64,000 bases of DNA from Acanthosepion esculentum (GCA_964036315.1 OZ038480.1:12207305-12271304), one strand, 5' to 3'; shown: positions 43,031 through 54,463, numbered from the stretch's first letter. The notes: a model not told the origin generated them from the sequence alone. Translations and numbers: made by a program.

Positions 43031-43667
43031 TTATAAATGTATATATATTTATATATAGGTTTGTATGAGTATGAATATATATTTTATATGTGTCTGTGTA
43101 TTAGGATGCGAATGTGTTTGTCGTGTCATCTGCATTACCTAACTCACTCGTTTATTGATACTTTTCACCTCAGCATCGATTTTACCAATTAAATCGACTT
43201 TGGCACTTAGCTAAGAATAGTAATAATATATATATATATATTCTTTCCCTCCGTTCCATTTTTGAATAACTTTGTAATATTTTAAACCTAATGCTCGGTT
43301 TAATTTAGAATTTGAAATTTGTAATTTTTCAGTGTTAATTTTACCCTGAAATTAAAACGTAATTATTTCATATTGATCTCTAGTTTAGTCTAACATTAAA
43401 TTTGAGCAACCAACGTTTTATATTTAGAATACACTGTCACGTTTTTTGAATTTTCATATCTTGTGTTCTGATTGGTCGTCATAGGTTATGTAACAAGTTT
43501 CCGCTGTTGAGGGGGGTGATTTGGTTTTGAAGTTTAAAAAAAACACAAAAACAAACAAAAAAACTATTTATTTTGCAGTCAGCACCATCACTTTATAAGA
43601 CAACAGAAGTGTTGAAACAAAATGGCTATTTTTGTAGTGATGTTATAACATGCTTATGTTATAGTTT

Positions 43668-43672
<5 letters not shown>
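43031..43672. other. No gene seen
   Basis: AT-rich. No domain or repeat recognised. Confidence 0.5.

Positions 43673-43725
<53 letters not shown>
43673..43725. repeat. (TA)n microsatellite
   Basis: Abuts the 3' end of the PLE that follows. Confidence 0.97.
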
Positions 43726-43728
<3 letters not shown>

Positions 43729-43849
43729 TGTTTCATTAAAAACGACACAAGGTACTCCGGTTGAGATTTTTGTTTAATTTTTTTGTATTCGAACAAGAGC
43801 TTTCTTTTCTGGACAAAGAGTGTGTAAAAACTGTCCAAATGTTTTATAG

Positions 43850-43900
43850 TTCCGAGCGCTTTCGGCTATACCTTTAGCCATTATCAAGGATGATTCGATT
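43850..43900 (-). ncRNA. Hammerhead-like motif of the PLE 3' end
   Basis: Minus strand: TCC, TTGATAA, GGCTA/TAGCC stem with 6-nt loop, GAAA, GCGCT, C, GGA. Same architecture as 12462-12508. The first box has two departures from consensus. Confidence 0.55.
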
Positions 43901-43989
43901 TTTCGGCTTAATTGAGTGTGTGCATTATGTGTAAGTTTTAGTGTGTTGTAGGAATGTTTTTAATTTACAAATACGTTTAGCACATTGTG

Positions 43990-45350
43990 GTCTTGTTCGT
44001 AGTTAATATTGTTAAGAGTTGGCTTTTTCTTTTTTATTATTAAAGCCTCCATTATTTTTAATCTTTTTTACAGGTGGATGCAGTTAATATATTTGTGTTT
44101 TCTACTAGTATGTTTTTAATGGAGTTTGGTTAAAGTTTTGTGTGTGTTTAAATGGGTTCTAATGGAGCTGTGATCAGATAGGTATAACGTGAGGCGTCTG
44201 GATAAGCATGTAGTTATGCAACTGAATAAATTATTTATGAGACCGGTTTGATCAGAAGCACAGTTCCTTAAGGCATTTGAACTCATAGATAATGTTCGTT
44301 CTTTGTAAATTTGACTTAGCTGGTGTGTTGTTATTTTTGAGGATAAGGTTAGCTATCTTAAATTTTTTATAATAGATAATTAATTTGATTTTTTTATTCG
44401 GGTCATTTGGGGTAGTGTATTTCTTTATAATATGTCTTAGTGAAGATTCGTCTTGTTTGTAATTAATGTGCATTTGGTTTTTGTAATAAATGTGTATGTG
44501 ATTTTTGACTTTGTGTTCACTATCGTTATTACTTACTTTAGGGAGAAATAGTCTAATTTGGTTGTCTATAAGGTGGTTAGGGAAGCCGTTGTTGATTAGT
44601 GTCTGTTTAACATTATTAAGTTCTTTGAGGAAGAGTAGTCGAGAGGACGAATTCTGGTGTGCTCTTTTTAGAAAGTTTTTTATTACTGCTATTTTGTACC
44701 TAAGTGGGCATTCGCTTTTAAAGTTAAGGTGGCACGAGTTTTTGCTGGTGGGTTTTTATATAGTGATGTAATGAAAGTGTTATTATTGTACTCAACGAGG
44801 ACATCTAAGAATGGAAGTTTGTTTTTTTGACTAAATTCATAGGTAAAGTTAAGGACGGAGTTTTTCTCAAATCTGGTCTTAAGTATATCTATTTCTTTAA
44901 TGTTATTTGCTAAAATAAAAATTACATCTACGTAGCGAACATATATTTTCGGTTAACGGACCTGTATAAATATCGTATTTTCTACGTGGGACATGTAATT
45001 GTTGGAAAAGCATAGACCGAGTGGATTTCCCATACTAACACCATGAGTTTGGGTGTAAATATTGCCATTATGGTCATAGAAAGGAACTTAGGTTGTGCAT
45101 GCGTGTCGTATTTTCTTTTTAGTATGGATGGTTTGATGGATGGTGGAGGGATAGAATTATTACTATATACAGAATTGAGGATAATGTCAATAGTTTGATC
45201 GACGGGTACGTTTGTAAATAAGTTTTCGACGTCAAGTCGCGCTATTATACCTTGGTTTAATTCAGTAGTTTTTAAAATTTGCAGGAATTCGTGTGTGGAT
45301 GTGACGCTGTAATTGGTAGGTAGGCATGGAGTGATGATGTCGTTCAAGAA
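43990..45350 (-). pseudogene. PLE reverse transcriptase with GIY-YIG tail, frameshifted
   Basis: Minus-strand domains in order. RT fingers/palm motif: IIARLDVENLFTNVPVDQTI (45260-45200). After a frameshift: NGNIYTQTHGVSMGNPLGL (about 45075-45018). Then RYVDVIFILANN (44945-44900), where the family has YVDD; the second catalytic Asp is replaced by Val. Then KNKLPFLDVLVEYNN and a linker QMHINYKQDESSLRHII. Then IIYEFKCLKELCF and a decayed GIY-YIG region with LSRRLTLYLSDHSSIRTH, ending LKIMEALIIKKKKPTLNNINYE (about 44060-43995). Several shifts and stops show it is dead. Confidence 0.85.
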
Positions 45351-45604
45351 TTTTGATAGCTCGTAGATAGTTGTTGGTATCTGGGAAATAATTGGTCGTA
45401 GCGGGTATCATGGTTTATGGGTTTTTTATATTTCCATATAAATATCCCGGTTGGTAATCTCCAACTCTTTTTTGAATTTTTCTTTGTCTAGAAAAGAATG
45501 CTCTTGTTCGAGCACAATAAAAATTAAATAAAAAGCTTAACCGTAGTACCGTGTCTGTTGTTTTTAATGAAAGGCATAAACGAAGGATTGCTGCCTAAAT
45601 ATAC

Positions 45605-45607
<3 letters not shown>

Positions 45608-45660
<53 letters not shown>
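45608..45660. repeat. (TA)n microsatellite
   Basis: Between the PLE and an R1 copy. Confidence 0.97.
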
Positions 45661-45663
<3 letters not shown>

Positions 45664-45792
45664 GAAATATAATTTTAAGGTGTGCTATATTTATGGGATA
45701 AAGTGCTCAATATCGGAGATAGAGCGTGTGTAAAACTAAAAGTTTCTAGCATGAAACAGCATGTCGCATCTGTGTTTTGACTTCAATCTTCA

Positions 45793-45796
<4 letters not shown>
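45661..45796. repeat. R1 copy, rearranged
   Basis: AAGTGCTCAATATCGGAGATAGAGCG (split here by naming only) in the minus-sense orientation is joined to a plus-sense 3' hammerhead half: CTAGCATGAAACAGCATGTCGC at about 45747-45768. The CTGANGA half is lost. Confidence 0.65.

Positions 45797-45864
<68 letters not shown>
45797..45864. repeat. (TA)n microsatellite
   Basis: TA run directly before the LTR-like repeat. Confidence 0.97.
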
Positions 45865-45870
<6 letters not shown>

Positions 45871-46134
45871 GGTAGGATCCACCAAATTTGCATAGTGGAG
45901 TACCGACTATATAAATATGGTTGGTACCGGGAAGACATGAGAGGTGAATCAAGAGATTCAACTAGAGACTCTGCCCGACTGCTACTTAGTCAACACATTC
46001 TCCAGGAACGGTCTTCCCAGGAATATACAAAAGACTATATGTAAATATTGTGTACACTTTCTTGTTTCAATACATTTTGTTCTAAGTACATTTTGTGTTG
46101 CATTATTATTCCATGCATTAGTCAAGTTTCAACA
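45865..46134 (+). mobile_element. Solo-LTR-like repeat, copy 2
   Basis: Begins TGTTG, ends CAACA, 270 bp, TATATAAATA near 45909. Strong similarity to 5392-5663. It sits inside TA-rich DNA, so a short target duplication (ATATA/TATAT) cannot be told from the tract. Confidence 0.6.
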
Positions 46135-46181
46135 ATATATATCTTACATATACTTAAATCTCATATATATATATGACGTCT

Positions 46182-46228
46182 AGCCACATTGAAGAGCTGT
46201 GATAGAGCGAAACAGTCTGTCTGTGGAT
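46182..46228 (+). ncRNA. Hammerhead-like motif just upstream of a PLE
   Basis: Plus strand: CCACA (46184-46188) pairs with TGTGG (46222-46226). The TTGAAGA box is 46189-46195 (first base C to T). Stem II GCTGT/AGAGC with one mismatch, GAAA 46209-46212, and stem III ACA/TGT ending in GTC (46213-46221). Same ribozyme type as 8297-8341 in a different context. Confidence 0.65.
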
Positions 46229-47460
46229 GACAATAATATATATAATGGGGACCAGTGGATTAAAAACACTACTGACAATTTTGATATCACCATGGGATCT
46301 CTGGACTCTGCAGAAACCTCGGACCTTGTCGGTCTATTTATACTGTACAACCTAACCGCGCAGAGTGAATTAGACATTAAGGACATCGGGCTATACAGAG
46401 ATGACGGGTTCATGGTAGTGAGGAGCTCCACAAATCTTAAAACAGATAAGATTAGAAAGATAATTTATAGTGAATTCGGAAAACTACATCTAAAAACTAT
46501 AGTAAACACTAAATTAAAAAGGGTAAACTTCCTCGACGTAACTCTAGACTTAATAAACAAAAATTACACACCCTACAGAAAACCTAACACTAACCTCTTG
46601 TATGTACACCTTAAATCAAAACACCCTCCATCTATAATTAAGCATATACCCATATCAATAGATAAAAGAATAAGCATGAACTCCGGAAATAAGGAAATAT
46701 TCCAAACACACAGTAATTTTTATAACACAGCCCTGAAAAATAGCGGATACAAAAGCGCTGACATAAGCTATACAAACAATAGTACCAATAGTAAGAAAAA
46801 CAGGAAAAGAAAGATCATATGGTATACCCCTCCGTTCAACTTGGGCATAAGTTCCTAGCTTTAATTCGAAAACACTTTCCCACAAATAGCAAACTTAGCG
46901 AGATCTTTAATAAAAACACCTTAAAATTAAGTTACAGCTGCACTGGAAATCTAGAAAGAATCATAAAAAACATAATAATAAAACCCTGGAAAAACACGCA
47001 TGCCAAAACAGTGTCAATAAAACTCCTAAACTGCAATTAGAGAAAAATAATGAAAAATTATGTGATTGTAGAAACCCTAATGACTGCCCGTTAGAAAACA
47101 AATGCCTCACTAAATCCGTGGTATACCAATGCACCATCTCATCCATTGAGAGTCCTAACACTGACAGGACATACATTGGGTCAACGAAGAATAAATTTAA
47201 AATTAGATGGAGACAACACAAGAGCTCCTTCAACAATATCCAAAATAGAAATCAGACATCTCTATACCAATATTTCTGGCATTTAAAAGAAACGAATAAA
47301 ACATAGAAAGTAAAATGGAAAATAATAAATAGAACAAGAACTTGTAAAACATGGGATGACCCATGCCCTTTATGCCTACATGAAAAACTACACATCATTA
47401 AGTTTCTAAATAATGAAAAGTTATTAAACCATAGGCAATTTTTGTTAACGGTTTTTTGCC
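46229..47460 (+). pseudogene. Penelope-like element: RT palm, linker and GIY-YIG endonuclease
   Basis: Plus-strand reading over several frames. FDITMGSLDSAETSDLVGLF is the PLE version of an RT core motif. YRDDGFMV at about 46400 holds the catalytic Asp pair. VNFLDVTLDLINKNYTPYRK and PPSIIKHIPISIDKRIS follow (46530-46670), then the first frame stops at 46858. The next frame gives KFLALIRKHFPTNSKLSEIF, then a Cys motif CDCRNPNDCPLENKC (about 47060-47104). The GIY-YIG domain follows with YQCTISS, TYIGSTKNKFKIRWRQHKSSF and SLYQYFWHLK (47124-47300). The Cys-rich end is CKTWDDPCPLCLHEKLHII (about 47342-47398). The RT N terminus is missing. Both catalytic cores look intact, but frameshifts break the chain. 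Confidence 0.88.
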
Positions 47461-48128
47461 GATTTCAACAAATTTTCGCATTAAATAATTAAAAATAAAC
47501 AAAAAACAAAAAACAAAACAAAACAACAACAACAACAACATATAAACAAATAAATTCTATAGTTTAATAAAAGCCTTAAAAGCTCAGCCCAATCATTAAA
47601 TAGAAAAACCCTTTGTGGAGTCGTAAAAAAACAAATTCTAATCCATTTCAACACGTTTTTAAAAGAAATAGCCATTTGAATAAACAAATAAATAAAGAGG
47701 TTAATAGACAGATAATAATGAAACAGAATCCTCTCGACACTTAATGACCTGCCGCAAGGCCATAAAATACCTTTAGACCAACTAGACGGCGACCGCTACT
47801 ATCAGACTTGAAATAGGGACCCCAACATAACCTGACATAAACTTTCCGAAGAGGACTGGTCTGTAGATAACAATTAATTCTTAACTATTCGACCACCTAA
47901 CCAATATAGCCGACCCTAGCCGTTTCCATAGTAACTAATGTTGCAAGAGACCATACTTATAAACACGCGCAAACCACAAGATAGCTTATTCCCAAATTCT
48001 CGCTTGACGAGGAAGCGAGACCAGACACCTTAATTCAACTTAATTTCAAAAATTATATTGAGGGTCTCGGCTCTCGCTTTTGAAACATCAGAACTCTTAT
48101 GTAGCGAAGGAATCATATTTTCAAAAAT

Positions 48129-48135
<7 letters not shown>
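47461..48135. other. No gene; possible PLE 3' flank
   Basis: An A/C-rich run at 47485-47540, then mixed sequence. CTCGCTTGACGAGGAAGCGAG at about 47999-48019 is a strong short hairpin. No coding signal. Confidence 0.4.

Positions 48136-48207
<72 letters not shown>
48136..48207. repeat. (TA)n(TG)n microsatellite
   Basis: TA then TG. Confidence 0.97.
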
Positions 48208-48210
<3 letters not shown>

Positions 48211-48360
48211 CATATCAAAAGCCCTAAATACAAGCAAAACCTCAGAGAAGAAAATATTCAAGACTGAGACGAAACGAGCAAAAAGCTAACAGCACCCTAA
48301 ATAGTAAATAACAGTGTTCAACGACTAAACTATCCTGATAGAGCATCAACTGTCAAATAG

Positions 48361-48407
<47 letters not shown>

Positions 48408-48418
48408 CATATATATAT
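48361..48418. repeat. (CA)n(TA)n microsatellite
   Basis: CA run then TA-rich. Confidence 0.97.
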
Positions 48419-48439
48419 GCCTCGTTGGGGTAGTGTGTT

Positions 48440-48625
48440 TTGTTTATGAAATTTCAAATTGAATATTTATTTGGACAGTTTCTAGACACTATATCACATT
48501 TGGACATTTTTTATACAATTCGTGTCCAGAAAAGAAAACATTTCTTCGAACGGAAGTACAATTAAATAAAATGCTTAATCGCCGCAGTATCTTGTCCGTT
48601 GTCTTTAATGAAACTTACATCTATA
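48440..48625 (-). mobile_element. PLE terminal fragment (43726-45608 family)
   Basis: Plus strand GTCCAGAAAAGAAAACATTTC, TTCGAACGGAAGTACAA and TGTCTTTAATGAAACTT correspond to the right terminal segment of the 43.7-kb PLE. Confidence 0.65.
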
Positions 48626-48779
48626 TACATATATATTTATATAAATATATCCCCCCCCACCACACACACATATATATAAATAAAAAGAAACAAAATTAAG
48701 ATAAATAATCCAGTGATCTTATTGATATTTTTTATTTAATTTTTACAAAAATTGCTCAATTTAAATTTACAGAGCATAA

Positions 48780-49200
48780 ATATTATAAATTAACTGATTT
48801 AAAATATGGTTTCTTCGCTACACGGTAATAATCACGTTTCACAAACTGAAGCTAAAAACTTCAAATTTAATTATATAATTAATTTAAAAGCATTAGTTCC
48901 GTTTCATCTTCAAGCGAATCATGGAATAACTTTTATTTAAAAATTTAAACGCACGTATAAATTCTTAATTTCCTGTTTCCAAGGATACAGACAAATGCAA
49001 TCATTCAGACAAGGAGCGGTAGCGTGTTCATTTTTATTAACTATTGTTGTATCAATTATGAATTAAGTTCGAAAAAGAGGTTAAATTTTGGGAGTGTAGG
49101 GGTGTATTTTTCAACGAATTCTGACATCTGTTAAATGCATGCCGTCTGGGTTTTTTTTTTATTAACGGCAAAAAGTCTTTCGGCATTTTTTCTTACTTGT
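48780..49200. other. Probable PLE 3' flank, no gene
   Basis: The plus-strand complement of GATTCGCTTGAAGATGAAAC (near 48910-48930) is typical of PLE 3' ends. No stem II can be formed. The remainder is AT-rich. Confidence 0.4.
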
Positions 49201-49204
49201 ATAC

Positions 49205-49845
49205 TTAAAGATTCTTTTTTCTTTTTTGTTGATTTACCCTTTCAAGGATCATTTTACTAATTTTTCCGATATCAGGTCTTGTAGGGTTTATTATCCTTGT
49301 AGTCGCATTAGCCTCAAAATCTGGTTTGTGGTCCTTTAAGGTTATATAGAACTCTCTTTCATTTAGTTGACCTACTCTATCACTGATCTTCAGTTTATCT
49401 GTGATTGTTTTACAGCTAGCATTAATATTCTCCACCATGTTGAGGTCATTATTATTCGCCTTTTTATAATTCTTATGTAAATCCTTATTTATTAGATCGT
49501 TGTAGTCTTTTGTCGTTAATTTATAGAAGTTTCCTGTATTGTCGGATTTCACTAAAATGTTATCCGTTGTGTTAATGTCTTTTACTATTTTATCCACTCG
49601 TTTTTGGAAGTAGCATTTCTTTTCACGGAAATTTATGTTATTTATTATTTCCAATAGGTCATTTTCAAAACCAGAGAAACTATGAATAAACGGGGCTGCT
49701 TTTTTACTGTTAAAACCGTAAACTTCCTTATTATTTTTGTTTTGTAAGCCATTCCGTTTGAGGAAGAAGTAAACTCTCTATCTCATCCGTCGTATGAGTT
49801 CCTCTGTTATTTGCATTAATAATCCTTCTTGTTGGTATTAGGAAT
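49205..49845 (-). pseudogene. Penelope-like element, N-terminal part of the RT protein
   Basis: The minus-strand frame runs from RNGLQNKNNKEVYGFNSKK (about 49755) through CYFQKRVDKIVKDINTTD, LVKSDNTGNFYKLTTKDYN and REFYITLKDHKPDFEANATT to RIINPTRPDIGKISKMILE (about 49325-49230). These are the pre-RT region and first RT motifs of PLEs. The longest open piece is 149 codons (49654-49205). The palm, catalytic Asp residues and endonuclease are absent, so the copy is truncated at its 3' side. Stops interrupt the part upstream of 49755. Confidence 0.85.
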
Positions 49846-49916
49846 TTTCTTCAGAGAAATTCCGAAATTTATTTTTCCATATTTTTTCTTGTTAAAAATA
49901 AAGATTAAGAGTGCTT

Positions 49917-49921
<5 letters not shown>

Positions 49922-49992
<71 letters not shown>

Positions 49993-49997
49993 GTATG

Positions 49998-50047
<50 letters not shown>

Positions 50048-50072
50048 TGTCTGTCTGTCTGTCTGTCTGTCT
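49922..50072. repeat. (TA)n with (GTAT)n and (GTCT)n
   Basis: TA runs, a GTAT block at 49981-49998 and a GTCT block at 50045-50070. Confidence 0.97.
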
Positions 50073-50353
50073 TGGGATCTTTGAGGATAAGTGAGAATCA
50101 TGAATCAAATTAAATTGTCTTATTATCTCCTAATGTCCAGATTTAAGAGAATTTCTGTCCGCCTGTTGTTTTATCTATACAGGTTGAGAATGCTTTATCC
50201 GAAATTCCTGTGACCGGAAGTGCTTCGGTTTTCAGATTATTTCGTTTTTTGGAATACAGGTTATTTAAATTGTATATAGCTTCTATAAAATGGGGCAACT
50301 TGGAATTTGAACCCAAGCATAAACACGATTTCCATTTACATTTCATAACACAG

Positions 50354-50356
<3 letters not shown>
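50073..50356. other. No gene seen
   Basis: No feature recognised. Confidence 0.45.
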
Positions 50357-50400
<44 letters not shown>

Positions 50401-50403
<3 letters not shown>

Positions 50404-50545
50404 GAAATATAGTCTTAAGATGTGCTATATTTATAGGATAAAGTGCTCAATATCAGAGATAGAGCGTGTGTAAATATAAAAGTCAACATAGAAGTCAACA
50501 CTTAGAGGCGACTGTCTGTTTCATGCTAGATGCAATCGTCTTCCG
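50401..50545 (-). repeat. R1 copy, hammerhead mutated
   Basis: Minus strand has AAGACGA where CTGANGA is expected, then TTGCATCTAGCAT, GAAA and CAGACAGTC (TGTC changed to AGTC). It faces the plus-strand R1 copy that follows, another head-to-head pair. Confidence 0.75.
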
Positions 50546-50559
50546 GTAAAAATAGCCGC

Positions 50560-50700
50560 CAAAATAGACTACCCACAATGCACCACTGACCCGTATATAT
50601 AAATAGCCGAGAAAAATAACAGCACTCGTGGCCTGATGATTGCATCTAGCATGAAACAGACTGTCGCCTCTAATTGTTGACTTCTATGTTCACTTTTACA
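50560..50700 (+). repeat. R1 copy with intact hammerhead
   Basis: Begins with ACTACCCACAATGCACCACTG, runs through TAAATAGCCGAGAAAAATAA, then the ribozyme at 50627-50671 and TTGACTTCTATGTTCACTTT. The sequence upstream of the ribozyme is also found, inverted, at 52625-52690. Confidence 0.85.
50627..50671 (+). ncRNA. Hammerhead ribozyme, R1 type, intact core
   Basis: Stem I GGC (50630-50632) with GCC (50666-50668). CTGATGA 50633-50639. Stem II TGC/GCA with a 5-nt loop and a flanking T-T (50640-50652). GAAA 50653-50656. Stem III ACA/TGT with loop GAC (50656-50664), and C at 50665 as the cleavage base. Stem I could extend through a mismatch to G50628-C50670. Stem II is short. Confidence 0.83.
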
Positions 50701-50709
50701 TATACATAC

Positions 50710-50772
<63 letters not shown>

Positions 50773-50792
50773 CGTGTTTGTGTGTGTGTGTT

Positions 50793-50825
<33 letters not shown>

Positions 50826-50826
50826 A
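50700..50826. repeat. (TA)n(TG)n microsatellite
   Basis: TA then TG-rich run. Confidence 0.97.
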
Positions 50827-50829
50827 CAT

Positions 50830-51892
<1,063 letters not shown>

Positions 51893-52151
51893 ATATTACG
51901 GAGATGTCATACATAACAGAGCATATAAATTACAGAGAATACTAAATTACCTCAAACGTTTGAGTTGAATAAGGCTGACGCTTTCGGCGTTAGTTGAAAT
52001 AGACTATACTCATAAGGTAATTTGGGATTTCTTTGTTATGTAATTTATATGCTCTGTTATAATAAATCCATTGAGCTCTTTTTGTGGATCAGTTTTAATA
52101 TTTTATATTATTAGGATCTACTTGGATTATATACCAACAGATTTATTACCT

Positions 52152-52160
<9 letters not shown>
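51893..52160 (+). repeat. Repeat R2, copy 2
   Basis: TAACAGAGCATATAAATTACA occurs here and again inverted at about 52035-52062. Between them lies the hairpin CTGACGC/GCGTTAG followed by TTGAAATAGAC. The right part matches 27126-27240 inverted. Confidence 0.65.

Positions 52161-52238
<78 letters not shown>
52159..52238. repeat. (TA)n microsatellite
   Basis: TA run between R2 and F1. Confidence 0.97.
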
Positions 52239-52240
<2 letters not shown>

Positions 52241-52435
52241 CTTACGTAATTACGATCCAATTCACCAGACCTAAAAATTAAAAAAAATTGAATTTGTAGG
52301 TCTGATGAATTCGATCGTAATTCTAATTCTAATGTAATAAATTAAAACCATAGAATATTAGTGTTTGAGCCTTTTATATTATATTCTTGCTCTGTCCTGG
52401 ACATTGAGTTCTACCTATATTCTATCCTCTTGGGA

Positions 52436-52483
<48 letters not shown>

Positions 52484-52510
52484 TGACCTCTTATATTATC
52501 AATATCCATA
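52239..52510. repeat. Foldback family F1, copy 3
   Basis: Arms of about 35-40 bp remain (TTACGATCCAATTCACCAGACC against GTAGGTCTGATGAATTCGATC). The conserved tail CTGTCCTGGACATTGAGTTC follows, then (TA)n 52441-52480 and a TTGACC.CTTATATTATC end. Confidence 0.85.
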
Positions 52511-52558
<48 letters not shown>

Positions 52559-52559
52559 A
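52511..52559. repeat. (CT)n(TA)n microsatellite
   Basis: CT then TA run bordering R1. Confidence 0.97.
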
Positions 52560-52690
52560 ATGAACATTGAAGTGAACACTTAGAGGCGACAGGCTGTTTC
52601 ATGCTAGACGCAATCGTCAGGCCACGAGTGTTGTTTTTTTTCTCGGCTATTTATAGTTACGGGTCAGTGGTGCATTGTGGGTTGTCTCTT
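52560..52690 (-). repeat. R1 copy with intact hammerhead
   Basis: Same family as 50560-50700 in inverted orientation, with TCTCGGCTATTTATAG and GGTCAGTGGTGCATTGTGGG on the plus strand beyond the ribozyme. Confidence 0.85.
52583..52626 (-). ncRNA. Hammerhead ribozyme, R1 type, intact core
   Basis: Minus strand: stem I GTGGC (52625-52621) with GCC (52587-52585). CTGACGA 52620-52614. Stem II TGC/GCA with loop GTCTA (52613-52601). GAAA 52600-52597. Stem III ACA/TGT with loop GCC and GTC cleavage triplet (52596-52588). Relative to 50627 the loop bases differ but every paired base is kept. Confidence 0.83.
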
Positions 52691-52780
52691 TTGGCGTTTA
52701 TTTTGCCGGAAGGCGTTTATTTTGCCGGAAGGCGTTTATTTTGCCTGAAGGCGTTTAATTTGCCGGAAGGCGTTTATTTA
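52688..52780. repeat. ~18-bp minisatellite (five units)
   Basis: Unit GGCGTTTATTTTGCCGGAA, starting inside the R1 flank. Confidence 0.92.
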
Positions 52781-53480
52781 TTTGTTTATTTATTTATTAT
52801 GGCTAAATTATTTTGCTTGTTTTTATTTATTATTTTTATTTCTTATCTTATATATTTATATATTTTATTTTAATAGGAGTTTTAATAACGTAATAAAAAA
52901 TTGTTTATATAGCTTATTTAATAGTTTTGTTTTTGGTTTGGGAAGATAATTAAAGCTATTTATTCAATTTTGGGGTTGATTGTTGTAGTATATTCTAACT
53001 ATTATTTTGGAAGGAACAATTTTTAATTTGTTTATTTGTTTATTACTTCATTTATTTATTTGGATTGATTATCTTTAGTTGTTTTTTCTAACCGTTAATT
53101 TATCGGGATCGGTTTGTTAGTTTATTTATTTATTTGGATGGATTTAGATTAATTTATTTTACTTGTTTTTATTATATATTTATTATACTGCATATTTTTA
53201 TTTACTCTTTTCAGTTTTTGAATTTTAAGTAACGTAGTATTTTTTTTATCGTTATATAACAGTTATAGCTATTTTTTCGTCCTATTTTTGGATTGATTTT
53301 TATAGTCTAACTAATATTTTGGTCATAATGGTTTGTTAATTTGTTTATTATTTACTTTATCTATTCGGGTTTATTGATTTTGTTCTTTTATTTATTTATT
53401 CTATTTCGTCTATTTTAACGGCTGTGATTCGTTAATTTGTTTGGGTCATTTTGTTTATTTTTTTTTTTTTTTATAATATG
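52781..53480. other. AT-rich (TTTA)n-like DNA, no gene
   Basis: Scattered TTTATTTATT stretches. No coding signal. Confidence 0.55.
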
Positions 53481-53484
53481 GAAA

Positions 53485-53665
53485 AGATCATCAGCCTACA
53501 ACAACCAATCCAAAACCTGCAAACTTTGCTTGGAGGGAAAAATAGCTATCATTACCTTCCCAGACCAAAATAAATTATGAAATAAACGATCCGAGCTCAT
53601 CTCAAAATGCAGACATGACAACGAATTTTTACTACGTTACTTAAAAATCGAAAACTGAAAAAAAG
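53485..53665 (+). pseudogene. C-terminal end of a PLE GIY-YIG protein
   Basis: Plus-strand frame: SKTCKLCLEGKIAIITFPDQ, stop, NKRSELISKCRHDNEFLLR, stop. The pattern CxLCL.EK..I......L.NKRSE.ISKCRH...FLL is the Cys/His-rich C-terminal end of PLE GIY-YIG proteins, comparable to CPLCLHEKLHII at 47370. Upstream of 53485 only AT-rich DNA remains. Confidence 0.7.
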
Positions 53666-53756
53666 CGATATAAACAAATTTTTCATACGTTAATAAAACA
53701 CCGATTAAAATAGAAATAAATAAATAAATGAAAGTATATATATATATATATATATA

Positions 53757-54145
53757 TTGGTTTGAGTAATCGGAGAGCCGAATTCGAATTCCAGTCGAAT
53801 CCATTACATTCACTTACGTGCTAATACTCTTAGGAAAGGTGTGAATCCTCTTCTTCTCCCTCCAGCTATGGGTAAATAGTAGGACAGACTGGGTTATATA
53901 GCCTTGGATGGCAACTAGTCTATGAGAAGGACAATGAATTCAAAACTTGCGCAGGGTCGTTTTGGGACCTTGTAGCACGTAGTGCACCAAGTCTCTGTAA
54001 TTCGAAACTTCAAAAAGTGTGGATGGTCTTGCACAAAGCCTTCACCACCATAATCAAATCTCATGTGCTGGTGTCCGATTGTCAGTTTCCTAGGGACTAA
54101 TCTGATTGACACTCATAAGTCGATTCGACGGGAGAGTCGAGTACA
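53757..54145 (+). repeat. SINE family S4
   Basis: 5'-truncated head with GAGCCGAATTCGAATTCCAG as B-box, then ATTCACTTACGTGCTAAT, CTCCCTCCAGCTATGGGTAAA and GCCTTGGATGGCAACTAGTC. The longer tail to 54140 is not seen in the other copies. Confidence 0.7.
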
Positions 54146-54149
54146 CACA

Positions 54150-54214
<65 letters not shown>

Positions 54215-54215
54215 T
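54146..54215. repeat. (CA)n(TA)n microsatellite
   Basis: CA then TA. Confidence 0.97.
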
Positions 54216-54242
54216 TAGTGATATTTTTATTTAAAATAAAAT

Positions 54243-54298
54243 GTCGACACGGAAATTTATGTTTCGGGACTTATTTTTTTTTGTACCGTCATCAGGCA
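54243..54298 (-). ncRNA. Hammerhead-like motif without stem I
   Basis: Minus strand: CTGATGA 54295-54289, stem II GG.AC/GTCC with a bulged T and A-rich loop, GAAA 54265-54262, stem III ACAT/GTGT, GTC at the cleavage position. Only one stem I pair can form, so it may be a decayed or permuted copy. Confidence 0.5.
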
Positions 54299-54369
54299 AT
54301 GTTCCCTAGCTTAAAAAAGTAAATGCTAAGGAACTGTGGATTCTAATTCTGTTTTTTCTTTCTCTGCAT

Positions 54370-54370
<1 letters not shown>

Positions 54371-54461
<91 letters not shown>
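54371..54461. repeat. (CT)n(TA)n microsatellite
   Basis: CT run then TA. Confidence 0.97.

Positions 54462-54463
<2 letters not shown>

Larger units (their letters stand above)
43726..45608 (-). mobile_element. Penelope-like element, 5'-truncated, inverted terminal segments
   Basis: Minus-strand PLE coding sequence (about 45350-43990) lies between two ~100-bp segments that are inverted copies of each other. Left is 43728-43835; right is 45485-45600. Both contain GAAAAGAA.GCTCTTGTTCGA and a GTACC.TGT.T.GTTTTTAATGAAA segment in the sense direction. Paired terminal segments recall the pseudo-LTRs of PLEs, which can lie in either orientation. A hammerhead-like motif lies at 43850-43900. Both sides meet (TA)n. 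Confidence 0.75.
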
